Part shown: positions 37,995-52,900 of the stretch, piece after piece
Layout: the number at the start of each line of letters is the position of its first letter
Numbering within the stretch: the first letter of the stretch is position 1
Source of the DNA: Maylandia zebra
Lineage: Eukaryota > Chordata > Actinopteri > Cichliformes > Cichlidae
Assembly (NCBI RefSeq): GCF_041146795.1
Contig: NC_135185.1
Location: 6,869,529-6,933,528 of the forward strand
Reading direction: 5' to 3'
Length of the DNA: 64,000 nt
Position numbers and translations under genes: made by a program
The notes under the pieces: generated by a model
What the model saw: the letters and a program-made list of their open reading frames with translations, nothing else
Database searches by the model: none
Told to the model about the DNA's origin: nothing

Positions 37995-40900
37995 TATCTA
38001 CATCCCTGTTACCAGTACCTAGACAGACTTTTAAATCCTCGAGCCTCCAACATCTAGCTACTGATCTGTAACCTTTTTGGAACAATTATTAGACTTGACA
38101 CAAAAAACAGAAGGTGGGGCTACTTTTTGGATAAGATAGATAATAAGAGTTAATTTAACTTATTAGAGGATATAACTTATTATTAAGTTACATACCAAAC
38201 GCCAACTTTAGCAAGGTACACCTTGCTAGTCCCAGGTTAGCCCCCTTTTGCTATAAAAACTGTTTTAATTCTTCGTGGCACTAATCCAAAATGGTGCTGG
38301 AAAATTTCCTCTGAGATATTGGTGCATATTGAAGTGACAGTATCACACAGTTGCTGTTCATTTATCGGCTGCGTGTCACCACAACCACCTCTCAAAGGTG
38401 CCCTATTATCACAATTTTTGGAAGAATATTATTAACCAAAATGGATAGTTTATCTAGATTTATATATCCAGCTTACTCTCTATCAATATCGAATAAAGTT
38501 ATTAAAACAATTAATAGCTTGAATTTTAATTTTATTTGGAGGAATAAGTGCCATTATATATCTAAAGATGATTTGGTTAAACCATACACTGAAGGTGGTG
38601 GAAACACAATTGACTTTGATATAATGAATGGTGTTTTGAAACTTATATGGTTAAAATCCTTCCTAAATAATCCACACTCCATTTGGTTTTTTATACCAAG
38701 TAAGGTCTTTAACACACTGGGGGGTATCGATTTTCTCCTAAAGTGTGACTTTGAAATTACTAAGCTACCTGTTAAACTCTCTGAATTCCATAAACAGGTC
38801 CTTCTTTATTGGAAAATGTTATTTAAACATGATTTCACTCCACATAATAGCCCAATTTGGAACAATTGATATATACTGACAAATAGAAAATCTATTTTTA
38901 TTCAAGATTGGTTATCAAAAGGTGTTTGGGCAATTGCCCATTTTGTAGATGAGGAAGGACATGTTCTAGGACATCAAGATTTTTGCCAAAAGTTTAATAT
39001 CCAATGTTCTAAAAGTAAATTTAATCGGGTTATAAAATCCATTCCATTGTCACTTAAAAACATAGTTGTAAATTATATAATATATTCTGACATCTCCCCC
39101 AAGTTAAGGCAATTATATATAGATGGTTTTCAGTTTTGTGATGTTAAATGCAATAATAAGTTTCTAAGATCTTCATTAAGGAGTCTTTATTCTCCAAATT
39201 TACTTAGATGTAATTACAAATTAAAAGATTTCTAAAGGGAAGAAATTGAAAGAATAAGAACTGATTACATCACCTTCCCTATCCCTCCTAAAGGGAAAGA
39301 AGTCCAATTTAAAATTTTGAATAAAATTTACCTGACAAATAGACTCCTTGGTGATAGATTCAAATTAGAAACTGGTAATTGTGTATTTTGTAAAACAGAA
39401 GAGGAGGATTGGGACCATCTATTCTTTTTGTGCAATTTTATACAAATATTTTGGTTGGATTTTCATACCTGGCTTTATTCCAGTGGGATTCAAATTACCC
39501 CATTTACCTTAAATATGATAATGTTTAGAGTGTTTTTGAAAGAAAAGAAAGCTAATTATGGTGTTAATGTGTTATTAATCTTGTGCAAACAATTCATACA
39601 TAAATGTCGTTTTTTAAGACCAAACCAACACTAGCTTACTGGAAAAACAACTTAAACCTGTTGGTTAAATCTTTGACTTTAGGTAAAAAGAAAAAGGCTG
39701 CTTTTTTGTTTCCTTTGTGGAAGATTTTGACTTAGTGAGTTAATAATCTGTTTAATTATGTGACCCTATCTTTATATTTTCTGTTTCCTATATATTAAAG
39801 TTGCTAATATGTAAGGAATGTCTATTCTCTGAATGTGTAGTATATGGTGCATTTTGTTTGTATGTTAATTTTACTAATATTAAAAAAAAAAAAGGTGCCC
39901 TATCGGATTTGTTCACTGTGGAAGCCGTTTGAGTACAGTGAACTCACTTTCACGTACAAAAAAAAACTGTTTGAGATGAGTTTTGCAGCATGGTTCATGA
40001 TCCTGGTGGATGCTGCCGCCAGAAGCGGTCATAGAGTGAGGAACATGGTCAACAATACTCAGGTAGGCTGTGACTTTTACATTATGCTCAGCTGATATTA
40101 AGGGGCCCAAAGTGTGCCAATAAGTTATGCACCATGCCATTAGACCTCCAAGATGGATCCATGTATTCATGTTGTTTCTGAAAGTTGCAGCAGAAATCGA
40201 GACTCATCGGACCAGGCAGGATTTTTCCAATCTTTAATTGTGCATTGTTGATGCGCCTGTGTGAACTGTAGCCTGAGTTTGCTGTTCTTGCTGCTATGAA
40301 ATTTATGAAATATTCAGTCTGTGTCTACATGCCTAAATGCATTGAGTTGCTCTGTGATTAGATAGCCATGTTACTGAGCAGCTGAATGGTAAATGGCCTG
40401 TATTTATATAGCGCTTTTCTAGTCCCTAAGGACCCCAAAGCGCTTTACACATCCAGTCATCCACCCATTCACACACACATTCACACACTGGTGATGGCAA
40501 GCTACATTGTAGCCACAGCCACCCTGGGGCGCACTGACAGAGGCGAGGCTGTCGGACACTGGCGCCACCGGGCCCTCTGACCACCACCAGTGGTCAACGG
40601 GTGAAGTGTCTGGTGAGTGGACACCAGCCATTTTTTTTTAACTCACAGCAAAGGGAACATACCTAAATAAAAGCTCATGCTATACTCACTCAAACTCTAG
40701 GTGAGAATCTGCTGACATGGACTTAATCCCTCACGGTCTTCCACTCATTTTTATAATCACTGTCTAATATCACAGGTTTTTACTTCAAGATATGTAAAAT
40801 GTTTAGGCCATGCCATCAGAAGTTTCACTAAGAGTTGTTTTCATAATTAATCAGTTATTTTGTCCAAAAATTGCCCCATAGCTGTGAAAAGTCTCCATTT

Positions 40901-43900
40901 TCATAAACCTGAGGGTGAGGCCTTAATTTGTCTTCCCCTTGCAAACAGCCAAGAACAGACAAAAGAAGTACATCCTTAAAATTAAAAACAAAAACAATGG
41001 AACATTTACAAATTTTGTGTGGTTGGTTTAAAAAAAATGCTTGTAAAAGTAATTTGTATGAGTAGTTCATGTGAGCCTGGCAGAATGAAGCGTTTCTTTA
41101 GGAAAAAACAAACATTTGAAATGGAAAATAAAAACAAGTCTTTTCAAAGTTCATCTATCTGTGTATGTATTTACTTAGTTATTTGCTTACTTACTTATTT
41201 TTATTTTTGTAGTTCCAGAAGTCTGCATTCCTAACGCGGAACTATTCTTCAGACTTCCGGCAAAGGGGGGACATTTTTTACCTCCTTCCACAACGTTCCG
41301 TTTCCAGCATTTTCTGTGCTCGGCGAGTAAACGCAGGAGCACCGCTTGAGAGCCCGCAGCAGCCAGAGGCTTCTAGAAACAGCGTGCGCATCGGTGGATA
41401 GTCACCGGCAGACACCTGCTTTCTGCTTTTAACATTACACAGTTAAACGTTTCTTGTTATTTATTCAACAAAATGGCGAAGTGGGGAGAAGGAGACCCTC
41501 GTTGGATTGTAGAGGAGAGAGCTGATGCGACTAATGTCAACAATTGGCATTGGTAAGATCTAATGAAAGGACATTGGTTTTTAGCTGTTAGCCTAATGCT
41601 AACACGACACACCGAGCTCCTGTTAGTATCAAACTGTAGTTTATATGTTTAGATTTGGATCAAGTAAGGTTAGGTCATTATTTTGTCTGTAGCCGGCCTC
41701 AAGTATTGAGGTATATAAAAGTTTGAAACAATTAGGCGAGCTAACATTGCAGGCGTTCCTAAGTTAGCTTCGCCTGTAGCTAGCCGCTGAAGCTTCAAAT
41801 GCATGTGTAACGGCTTTTAACATCAGTAGCGTTAAAATGCAGCATGACTAATTGTATCTACTGCAGTATTCTGGTGTAGTAACAAGCTTTATAGTCTCTC
41901 GCATTTGGTAAGTTTACGGTTACCAATGTTTCATCGGTTGCACCAGAACACGTGTGGTAGCCCCAATTACAACGTGACTGCATTTTTTATAACTGCCCTA
42001 CGCAAAATAATACGAATGAATTCATAGTTTGTAAATATGGCATTTGTTCGTCTTCTGTAATGATCCCGGAGCATTTGATTACTGGCTTTTCTCTGTAGCA
42101 GCCATACTAAAGGGGCGCTGTCACCAGTCAACTAGAATGTGGTTCTCAGATTTGTCACTTAAGCCGGTCTGTGCCCACCTTCCAGCTGTGGTGACCTCCT
42201 AAAATACATTTGTATCTAGCAGAGGATTAGAAAGCTGATGTCAGAGGCCATCTGACTGGGTGATCCAATTGTGACGTCCTGAGTAGTTACCAGTAATGTA
42301 CACTTTACAACTGTACACAGTTGTTGTTGTTGGGTGTTTTTTGTTTGATCTCCCCCTTTTGTGTTATGAAGATAAAGAACCCTTCCCACTATATATTGTT
42401 TTTAACACATTTAACTAGTGCATAATGAGTGGCCATATAGGGTGAATCTGATTCAGTCATGTGAGGAGAGGTTCCAGTAGGAAAGGCATCCGGTGTAAAG
42501 CCTCTGCCAAATTAAACATGTGGAGCTTCCCGCTGTGGCAACTCCTTGTGAATAAGAGAGCAGATCCAAGTACCATGATCTTCCTCTTGCTAGTTTACAA
42601 TTGATGTGACTGAGCAGGTAAATCTTGGCCAGTCTAGCCTCACATTTGCCAAACGACCAGTGTCAAACAGACATATGTTTGATGACATGTCAGTGCATCT
42701 CATGTTTGGGATTCAGAAAACAAATTTCCCAATTGAGTATGACTGCAAACACTTTGAAAATACATTGAGAAGAAGGCTTGTAAAGTGCACAATCCTTAGT
42801 TAAGGTGTTGGGGTTTTTTGTTCCCTGTTCGGATGTGCTCACTTATCTTTGTGGTCTCTGCTGGACTTTGCAGGACGGAAAGAGATGCAACAAACTGGTC
42901 ATCAGATAAGTTAAAATCTCTGCTTCTTGGATTGAGCGTGGAGAATGAGGAGGGAACGTGTGAAGTGACAGAAGTCAGCAAGGTGGAAGGAGAGGCCTCG
43001 ATTAATAACCGCAAAGGGAAACTTATTTTCTTTTATGAGTGGAACGTGAAAGCTACTTGGACTGGTAAGTAGAAAACTAGCATTATTGTTTGTTTCATTT
43101 AAGGCAGTAGTTTGGTTTTAATTGTATCTCTGAAACTGGTCGTTTGGCTGCTAACAGTGGCAGTTACCGTCATTGCTTCCAGACTATAATTTAGCAGGCA
43201 CTGAGACTTAATCAGCATTGTGCCAGCTTGTTTGCAAACATCTTGAATGCAGGGCACGATCTCTTATATGGTGAAGTTTTACAGCTCAGCCTTTAACAGG
43301 TAGATTTTTATATCTAATAGGGGGAAAAAGCTTCAGTGGCTTATAGAGAAGAGTGACTGAGCTAATATGTTGCATTTTTATTATCGTTACTAAAATAGGA
43401 GGCAGGTTTGAAGAGGCTTTGAATCTTTGCTGACATGTTTATTCTTTTTTGTTTGAACAGGAAAGTCAAAAGCAGGAGTCAAGTATAAAGGAACAATTGA
43501 AGTTCCAAACCTGTCTGATGAAAATGACATGGAGGATCTTGATGTAAGTTTCACCAAAGCACATGTGCACACTGATTCAGGCTGGCTGGAAGGTGGAGGA
43601 AGAGTTTACCGAGTTTACTTTCCTGTGTCGTGTCCAGATTTCTGTATCGTTGAACAAAGATGAACCCGACACGCTGCTGATGAACCTGATGAAAACGAAA
43701 GGAGTGGATAAATTCCGCGACGCATTGCAGAGCTACGTTGGGTTCTTAAAAACAGGTGAGCTAACGAACAGCAAATTTCTCCCAGAGCCTAATTGCTGAA
43801 CACATTGAGATTATGCATGATTGTAAATCGTTAAACTCTTTTTGGGTAGAATTTGCGTTAAGAGTTTGCCAGATTCAGTTTAGGTCAAAGAAAAGGGTCA

Positions 43901-46900
43901 AATGCTTACCGTATTTCCCGGACTACAAAGCGCACCTGAATATTAGCCGCACAAGCTAAAATCAGGGGGAAATCCTGTTTTGTACATACATTAGCCGCAC
44001 CTGACTTAAAGCCGCAGGTGTTTCAATGTTGACTCATCATATGTAAGAGAATATGCACAAAGGGAATTGTCAGGAAAGAGATGGCTGTTTGGAGACACAC
44101 CCCTTTTATTAATATTTTGAAAAACAAGTTAGGGGTACATATTTGCATAACTTTTTAGGGTATATGTACAAGTACCGGTAATTACAAGTACAAAACATGT
44201 ACTGTGCTTCATAAATGAGTAACAAATGTAGTACATAACAATAACCTACAGCACACCAGAAAAATAGATTCAGCCTACCTTTTAGGCTCAGGTGCAGTGA
44301 CACGGCGTTAACAAGAAGAAAAGTCAGTCATTCACCATCTTTCTCTTCTTCCTGCGCACTAAAACCACCAAAGTCCTCTTCTCCAGTGTCGGAAACGAAC
44401 AGGCTCAGGATGGCTTCATCATCCACTCTCAGCTTCTCTCCTTCGTTGTCACTTTCAAAACCAAAGAAATCCTCGTTGTCAGTGTCAGAGTCGAACACCC
44501 TCTGAAGGGCCGTGGCGGTGTCCTCCTCTTCATCATGCAGCAGTCCAGCCCTTCGAAATCCGTTGGTGATCATGGATGTTTTCACACTTTTCCACGCTGT
44601 CAGAATCCACCGGTGGAGCATAACTTGCTTTTCGCAAGTTTATCGCCGCTCATCATCCACGCCTCCAGCTGAACGCGTAGTGCTACTTTGAAGTTTGTTT
44701 TTCGCGCTACTTCGTACGGCACTACGTTGCCTGGCGGATGGACATGTGACCAACATACCACTCTTGAACCCCGATACTGTGTGTCTGATCACATGCCCTT
44801 CCGCCAGGCAACGTAGTGCCGTACAAGAGCGGAACAAACAAAACAAATCGTCTTACGATATCACAAAAATCATGGACAATCCATAGAAAAGCCGCACCTG
44901 ACTAAAAGCCGCAGGGTTCAAAGCTTGTGCAAAAAGTAGCGGCTTATAGCCCGAAAATTGCGGTATATTTATACGAATTCTTCTTTCTTTTTTTTAATTG
45001 CAGAATTCACACAGGGGATGATCCTACCCACAGCCAATGGTGTGGCCAAACCACAGTCCACATCACAGTCCAAAGCTAAGCTGGATAAAACTGAGGTTGG
45101 TGCACATCAATCACATAGTAAAGATTTTGGACTTTGACACTCACTTTGTCCCCATTTTATTTACTCTGATACCCGAAGCAGTGTTAAGCCTGCTTTCTGT
45201 GGTTAAATTCCCACCATTCAGTTGTTGTTCATGTCAGATTACGTGGAAGGTTTAAAGCAGTTTCTAGTTACGTCAAAAATTATGACGTTTCTGCAGAAGT
45301 CTAAACCAGGCTTTAGTTATGGCACATAAACTGATCCGTGCTCACCAGACTTCTATGCTTGTGTGGAACAGATTTCCTCCTCTGCCAGCACAGCCACTCC
45401 CGTCAACACCGGCGTCAAGATCCCCACCTGTAAATTTACATTGAAAGAAACGTTTCTCACCTCACCAGCTGAACTCTACAGGGTCTTTCTGAACAGAGAG
45501 GTGAGCCTCAGCTGTGTGTTTGATTGGAAACCCAGGCTGTGGTTGTGTCTTGTTAAGTCTTTCAGTAAAAATGGACTTTGCTTCTTTTGATTTTGGGGCT
45601 TCTTGTCAATAAACAGATGGTTCAGGCGTTCACGCGTGGTTCAGCCACAGTGGATGGAGAGAAGGGCGGAAAGTTTCGTCTGCTAGATGGAAATATTCTG
45701 GGCGAGTTCACAGAGCTGGTGAGTCTGATCTATGACATTTAAAAATAAGCATTTGTGTATATGAATCATTTACTTGACTGTACTGCACCACATTAACGTC
45801 ACTTTACCTGAGTAAATTCTAACACAAGTCCTCTTGCTTTCAGGTTCCAGATGAGAAAATAGTTATGAAGTGGCGGTATAACACCTGGCCCTGTGGTAGG
45901 TTTCTATTTTTCAGTATGTGGGAACAGTGCTTACTATCATACAACAAACTGGACCATTTGAATTCAAATTTGAAAAAAAAAATGTACTAGTATAGATGAA
46001 TTCAAACACATAAACTGTGAAATAATAATTGCACAGCAGTGGTTTGTGTTATGGCTCAATAAAAAGGTCAGCTTTTCATTCACCTACTATAATTTTATCC
46101 TCATCTGTAGCTCACTTCAGGGTCAAAAATTATCTCCTCGGATCTCTCTTCCTTTTATGCTATCGTGCTTTTATAGTTAAAAGTATGGATTTATTTTTTT
46201 TTTTGCCACAGAGCACTACGCCACGATCACAATGACGTTCTTGGACCGGAGCAGCGAGACAGAGCTGAAGGTGGAGTATCGAGGCGTCCCAAACAGCCAG
46301 GAGGAGCAGACGAAAGAGGGCTGGAAGAGATACTACTTCGAATCTATTAAACAGACATTTGGCTACGGAGCACGGCTCTTCTGAAAACTGTGTACTGTAG
46401 TGCTGTTTTGTTTTGGTTTTCTTTCCTGTTTTGGATTTTTAATCTTTTGTCCTTCGATCTCTGGCACATCCGACTGTAAACTCAGAGCACGACTTAACAG
46501 AAGAGACAGCATAAGTGAGGCCAATCCATCACCTCTCTGTGTGTAAATGTTTTCTTTTCTGAGCATATTTAAAATCAATCTTTGTTTTTGTTCCCCCTCC
46601 TTCAGTATTTGGATCAGTTGTTCAAAGGAGAATGAATGGACCGTGCCTTTGGGACTCGGGATAAATAATGGATTGAATAAAACAAAGGGATCTATCGCAC
46701 CACTACTTCAAATTGGCCTCTACGTCTATAAATATGTAATTATTGCAGGAGATAAACAAATGTTTTCTTTTATTTGAAAAACAATGTTTAAAAAATGAAT
46801 GTTTATTTTTTACTTGTATTGCTCATTTTGAGTCATTGTAGTGAAGATGCATGTTTTCATTCCAAACTGCCCCCCATGTGGAAGAATGACGTCCGATCAC

Positions 46901-49900
46901 CTGCAGCGGAGCAGGACTGTACTCCAGCTTGTTCCTCTGAGACTAGATTGGATGCTCATTACAAGTGTAGCGTCTGTCAGCGTGGATCAGCAGGAGGAAC
47001 GTTAGCGAACCTCATCAGTGCTGGGACATGGAAACAGTCTCACCTCCTCATGCAGGTCACTGCGTAGCAACTGAAGAGAGATGTTTTTGCTTTATTTGGT
47101 TTCAAAATGTTTAAAAAAAAAAAAAATCCAGTAAAAATAACCTTTCAGAACAGAGTGCATCTATTTATTCCTCATTTCACGCCATCACAGTGTAAAAAGG
47201 TTAGTTTACTGGAATAAACCAATCCCTATATGCTTGCGACTTGTTTTTATTCAACTTCTTTACATTCGAACTATCTGGAGATTCCAATTATTTATTTACA
47301 TAAGTTATTTATTTTCATATATGCAAAAATCTTTAAAACTTTTAATTTACAAGTGCTCTAAAAATAGACACCACAAAGGCCACTATTTCTTAAAATAAGC
47401 ACTTAGTTTGGTTTTAAAGATTGCTGCACATCCTACCGGAAAACAAAAACAAGCAAAAAATAAAGTAATACACTGAAAGCATCTAATTTGTATCAAAGAA
47501 TATACATCTTCAAAATACAGTTAAAAAAAAAAAAGAGCTGCACACTGTCTAAAAGTGTTCCAGAATAATCTCAAAACTCAATATTGTAATCTAAATAGCA
47601 TCATTATTCAAGCATGTACTGCTCTACAAACACAATTTCCTAATCAGCAAGAAGAAGGAAAAAAAAAAATCTACAACTCAGTGCAAACTTCCACAAAAGA
47701 TTCAAGTGATCCTAAAATATATCTGCTCCAAACAAAGATCCCTTATCCTCCCAAGAAAAGGAACTCTTTATTTACCCAAAAGCTGGACTTGAGCTAACGA
47801 AACAACTTGTATGTAGACGTCAGCTGAAGTATTGCGATTACTTAGCCTCACTTATTTGTGACCAAAATCCAGGACAGCAGAGACAAAAGACAAATGTAAG
47901 GAGACATAATGAAATGAGGCGCTGCTGTGACTTCACAGCGGCTTCCGCTGGTTGCACAGTCATAAGCAGATGTAGAGCTCCGACTCCTGGAAGGAGGAGA
48001 GGAAATGATTGACTAACTGAAACAAGAAGGGGTATTAACATGTCCGCAAAGTTCATAAGCTCTTAGTAACCAAGGTAACTGATAAGAATTTGTTCTCCGT
48101 CTTCACCCTTTCACCCACGGATCACCACAACCGTTCTCTAGACAAGACAAACACTGCTGAGGTAAGAAGTACTCTACACTTTTTCAGAGTAAAATTATCA
48201 CTATGGCCTCAAGGGGGCGCTGCTGCAGCTTTTAGCATGCAACACAAAAGTGTCCACTACTGCTTGAGTGCCAGAAACACAAGTACACACATTCTGAGAG
48301 CTGATTGGTTCGGTTCGCATGTTAGTTGGAGTAAGATTTTGTTTTTAGTTACTACGTACGCTGGCACTCGAGTCGTTGTCAAGTGAGTCGAGGCTACCTT
48401 GCGGAGCCATTTCCTCCACTTCAGGTGGTTTTTTAACAGAAACTTCATGCTGTTTGTTCCTTGAAACAAAGAAAAGGTCAATTATCATAAGAATTTAATA
48501 ATGTTGAGGGCATTTGGAGGCTTTTTAAGAAGGAATTCGTTACATTGACATTAAAGGTACACTCTCTACCTGTATAAAGGCCACATACTCATGCTTCTGT
48601 TGTCCTTCTGGCTTGTAGGCGTGGTTTGTGCTACCAAGTCTTTGAGAAAATGGAAGAGCTTTTCTGACTCTATGCATTGCTTCCTATAAAAGCACAAAAT
48701 GTAATACATTATATGCCAACTTTTCATATACATGCATGTGAACGACATGCTAAAGAGAAAAAAAAGCAAACAAACTGACAGTATATTGATTTCATTTGCT
48801 TTTTTTGTTAAATATTCAATTTATTTTATTGGGGATAACTAATGTTAAGAGCCTAGGAACTGTTTTAAAAACAACAGCATACAGTATTCTTGATTCTTGA
48901 GCCACCGCTGATTCTTTATATAAAAAAAAACAAAACAGACTTTTCTTATAATTTCTTATAAAATGGTCCAGAACAATAACTCCCCAAGCTTTCTGAAGGT
49001 CTTTCAAAGTTTTTCTTCAAACATTGGCCTCTTTTTCACTAACTTTCAGTCCAGTCCTTGTACCTGAATATTTTTATAGGAATGGTTTTTGTTTATGCTA
49101 CTTAACATTGACCTATGAACCTTAAAAGGCCACGTAACTAAAGTAAGACGACCCATTTTGGTCTCATCCTTAACAAATAGGGTGAAAGGGGGGTGGGGGG
49201 GGGGGGTCATTAAAGACCTGGCACAGGACCTAAAAGCTGCATTTGAACCTTCAATTGATCCATCTCTGTTTCGCTCAAGCCTCATCAGAAATGATCTCAG
49301 TGGAATGGTGGCTGTCAAGAAGCCATTAGTAAGGAAGGGAAACAGAGGAAAAAGGCTGAGGTATGCCAAAATATACAAAAACACGACTGAAAATCAGAGG
49401 CAACAATGGCAAAATGACACAACATTTGAAATTTTTGGTTCAAATTGTTGTGAAGCAGTATGGAAGAGTTCAGGAGAAAGGCACAACATGTCTGTTTGCA
49501 GCCATCTGTAAAACATGGTAGAGGTTCTGCCAAGTTTAAAAAGCAATGCCAGCATCACTGGCTGCAGGATCATGTGATCCCCAGCATCACTGGCTACCAA
49601 CACATGACGCTACCATCAGATTTTGATCCACCATGCAAAAACAAAGTATCTAATTGGCAGAATTTCATTTGTCAGCATGACCATACACACTTCCAATGCA
49701 GTAAAAGCATACATGGACAGAAAAAACACACAGTGGGACAATATCAGTCATGGATTGGCCTCCCAAGACTCTGGACCTCAAAATCAGTGAAGCAATCTTG
49801 GATTGTCATCACAGAGATCACAACAAAAGGCAGCCAACATCGAAAGAAGAGCTTTGAATGTCCTTCAAAAATCCTGGAGAACTATTCCCACTTAATGAAA

Positions 49901-52900
49901 TGACAAGACGGAGATTTCAGGCTGTGTTGAAGAATGAAGGTCCTCGTACCAAATATCGATTTTCATGGTTGTTAAAAATGTACAAACTCTATGTTTTATA
50001 AGTATGTCGGTGCATGTTTCAATAAATCGCTGCATCTATTTTCCATTTTCCTAGCAAAGTATAAAGAAGTAAGAGGTGGATCAAGATTGTTGCACAGTAC
50101 TGTAACCTGTTCAGTCATTTTTTTAGTTGAAATTTGTGAGGAACCTCGTGCGTAGTAAGTCTGAGTGAATGCTGTCATATTCAGTTAGATATGAACAAGA
50201 TTATAATTGCACGTATGTCTTCTTCATCTTCACAAAAGACAGTTTGCACGCCTGCAGCAGTCGAAGGTGCGCATAGATCTCGTGAAAATATCTGCCTCAC
50301 TTACACTCATAATATTTCTCTTCCAGTGTGAAACCCTAAAGCACTGCTTTCAGAGATGAGGACAGAAAGTGAAACAGGTCATGTGAACCAGACTCACTGA
50401 CAATAGGAGCTGGCTTTAGTTTATTGCTTCCAGCTGTTTTTGGAAGTCTTTCATCTAAATGTTCTTCTGTGAGCATAGAGTGTTGCATGCATTTACGCAC
50501 AGGGCACAACACTGCTGATTTCATTAATTACGTCTACATATACCATCATTTTAGCATCTTGGTTGGATTAGTCTTGATTAATTCATAATCTCATATACTT
50601 GAGCTCAAATAACAAAGTCTTACTTACATGTGAGCCACAGACACAACAGCGCTGAGCTTGGACTCTGTAATCACGCAGGTTTTGGTCAGCAGAGACTTCA
50701 GGAATATCTCCAAGGCCCGAGCTTATTGATGCAGTATGGGATTTCACAGCTCTACAACACTTTCAGCATGTATTTACATACTTGCTTTGACATAATACAG
50801 TTACCATTTAACACTAGCTAACATCAAATATCCACACCATCACAGCAGAAAACAGTTCCTATCACCTGGAGGGATGTATCTTAGTGCAATAAACTGAACA
50901 ATTTATTGTTGAGCCATTGTGTGTATTCGCTTTAATCAGCCTAAATTAATGTTTAATTCAGTCTAACCAATATCCAATACCTAAAACAACAAGATTCATT
51001 AGGACAGTTTATTTATTTTGCTAAGCGATTGGCACTTGAACGCAACTGACTTTAACTCCCAGCAAGTGCCTCAGGAGAAGCTGGAAGAAGATGCTGCTTC
51101 GGCAACTCATAAAGGATACATATGATTACAGGAACTGCCATCGCCATCCGGCCCACCTCAGCGTCCTTCTGCATGATTTTTCTGATGCGCCTCTGGCAAC
51201 AATATCAAAGAGTTTACAGCTGTTCAAGCAAATGGAAGTTACGGTGCATTGAGGAGCACTGAGTAAACTGCATGTAACTGATGAAATAACTGTTAATAGC
51301 AGCTGAAGGTGGGTTTTTTTTTAATGGTTCATATGTGAAAAACAATGTGTGACATGTATGTACCAACTATTTATACTACAAAATAGGCCTACATACATTT
51401 CATTAAAAAGGAAAACAAGTTTCCCAACCACAACATAAAAAATGGAAGGAACAGAAAGCACAACGTCCTGCAAACTCGTATTCATTGAAAAAACATCGAA
51501 ACACCTTATATAATGGTACCGTTTTTTGTTGTTGTTTTTTAACGAGTAAGTAATTTAGCCTAGTAGAGCTAAAGCATTTTTATTAACATATCTCCTAGTT
51601 TGCTAGGCTAGCTCGCTAATAAACATGATTTCCAGCAGTCTTTGAATGCAACAGTTGTCACACGACTACAGTTACCCGTTAGCTCGTTTGGCAGCTTTAA
51701 TTTTCCACATTATTCCACATTTACTCACAGCAGGGAAGCGTACGTTATATCTTCTCTTCTGTCCGGACATTTTCGTCGCTTTAATCCGCGCCGCTCGAAC
51801 ACAGTTTTCATATTTTTACCGCAAATCGCTGCTTCGTCCATATGTTTACCTTCAGCAGGAAGAACCCCGCAAAAAATGCCCCAGAAAAGAAAAAACACAC
51901 ACCTGAGGTCAACCTGTCCTGACCCCGACAATGACGTCATCACACTGGCGCGTTAACAACTCGTGCTAAAAATGGTTTTAAAAAAATTCAAAACGTTAAC
52001 TATTTAGGACTTTAGATACCATTGATGTCAGTTCAAATGTATTTATATAGTACCAGTTCACAACAACATTCTCAGCAAGACGCTTTACGTTGTCAGGTAA
52101 AGACCTTACAATATTAGAAACAAAGTCCAGTAATCAGATGGCCCCCTATGAGCAAGCTCTTGGCGACAGTGGGAAGGAAAAACTCATTTTTAAAAGCACA
52201 AAACCTCCAGCAGAACCAGGTTCAGGGGTTGGGGTGATTGGAAAGCGATAAGAGCAGCGTGAGACAGGACAAAACACACACATGGGAGAAAAAGCCCGAG
52301 TTTAATCATCGCTAATGATCAAATTCAATCGAGTTGGATAAACACTTGGAGAGGGAAGAAAGACAAATAAAGTAGAAACACTCAATCCATGGGATATGGG
52401 AAGGCCTCAGCAGCCTAGGCCTATTCCAGTATAATCAAGAGATGGTTCAGGGTCACCTTATCCAACACTAATTATAATCTTTATCAAAAACCAAAATTTT
52501 AAGCCTAACCTTAAAAGTAGAGAGGGTGTCCAAAAAGTCCAAACTGGAAGCTGGTTCAACAGAAGAGGGCCTGAAAGCTGCCTCTGTCAGGATAATGGGA
52601 CAAATGTATAATGGGACAAATGTATAATGGGACAAATGACACCTAAAGGACATATCCTGTCAGCAATAACTCCAACATTCCTCACAATGTTACTGTTACT
52701 TAACATAGCCATTATTTGATTTATATTGGAATTCATCTATTTATTCATTAATATTACCTACAGCTAACATGACAAATTAAAAAATAAAAGCATGTCCTAT
52801 AGGCTGCTTTTCAGATTTTGCAGCATTTAGGCCATATATAGGGCCCTCCCCTGCACCACTATGTGCAATTAAAAAAATGAGTGGATGTATGAATTTTGCA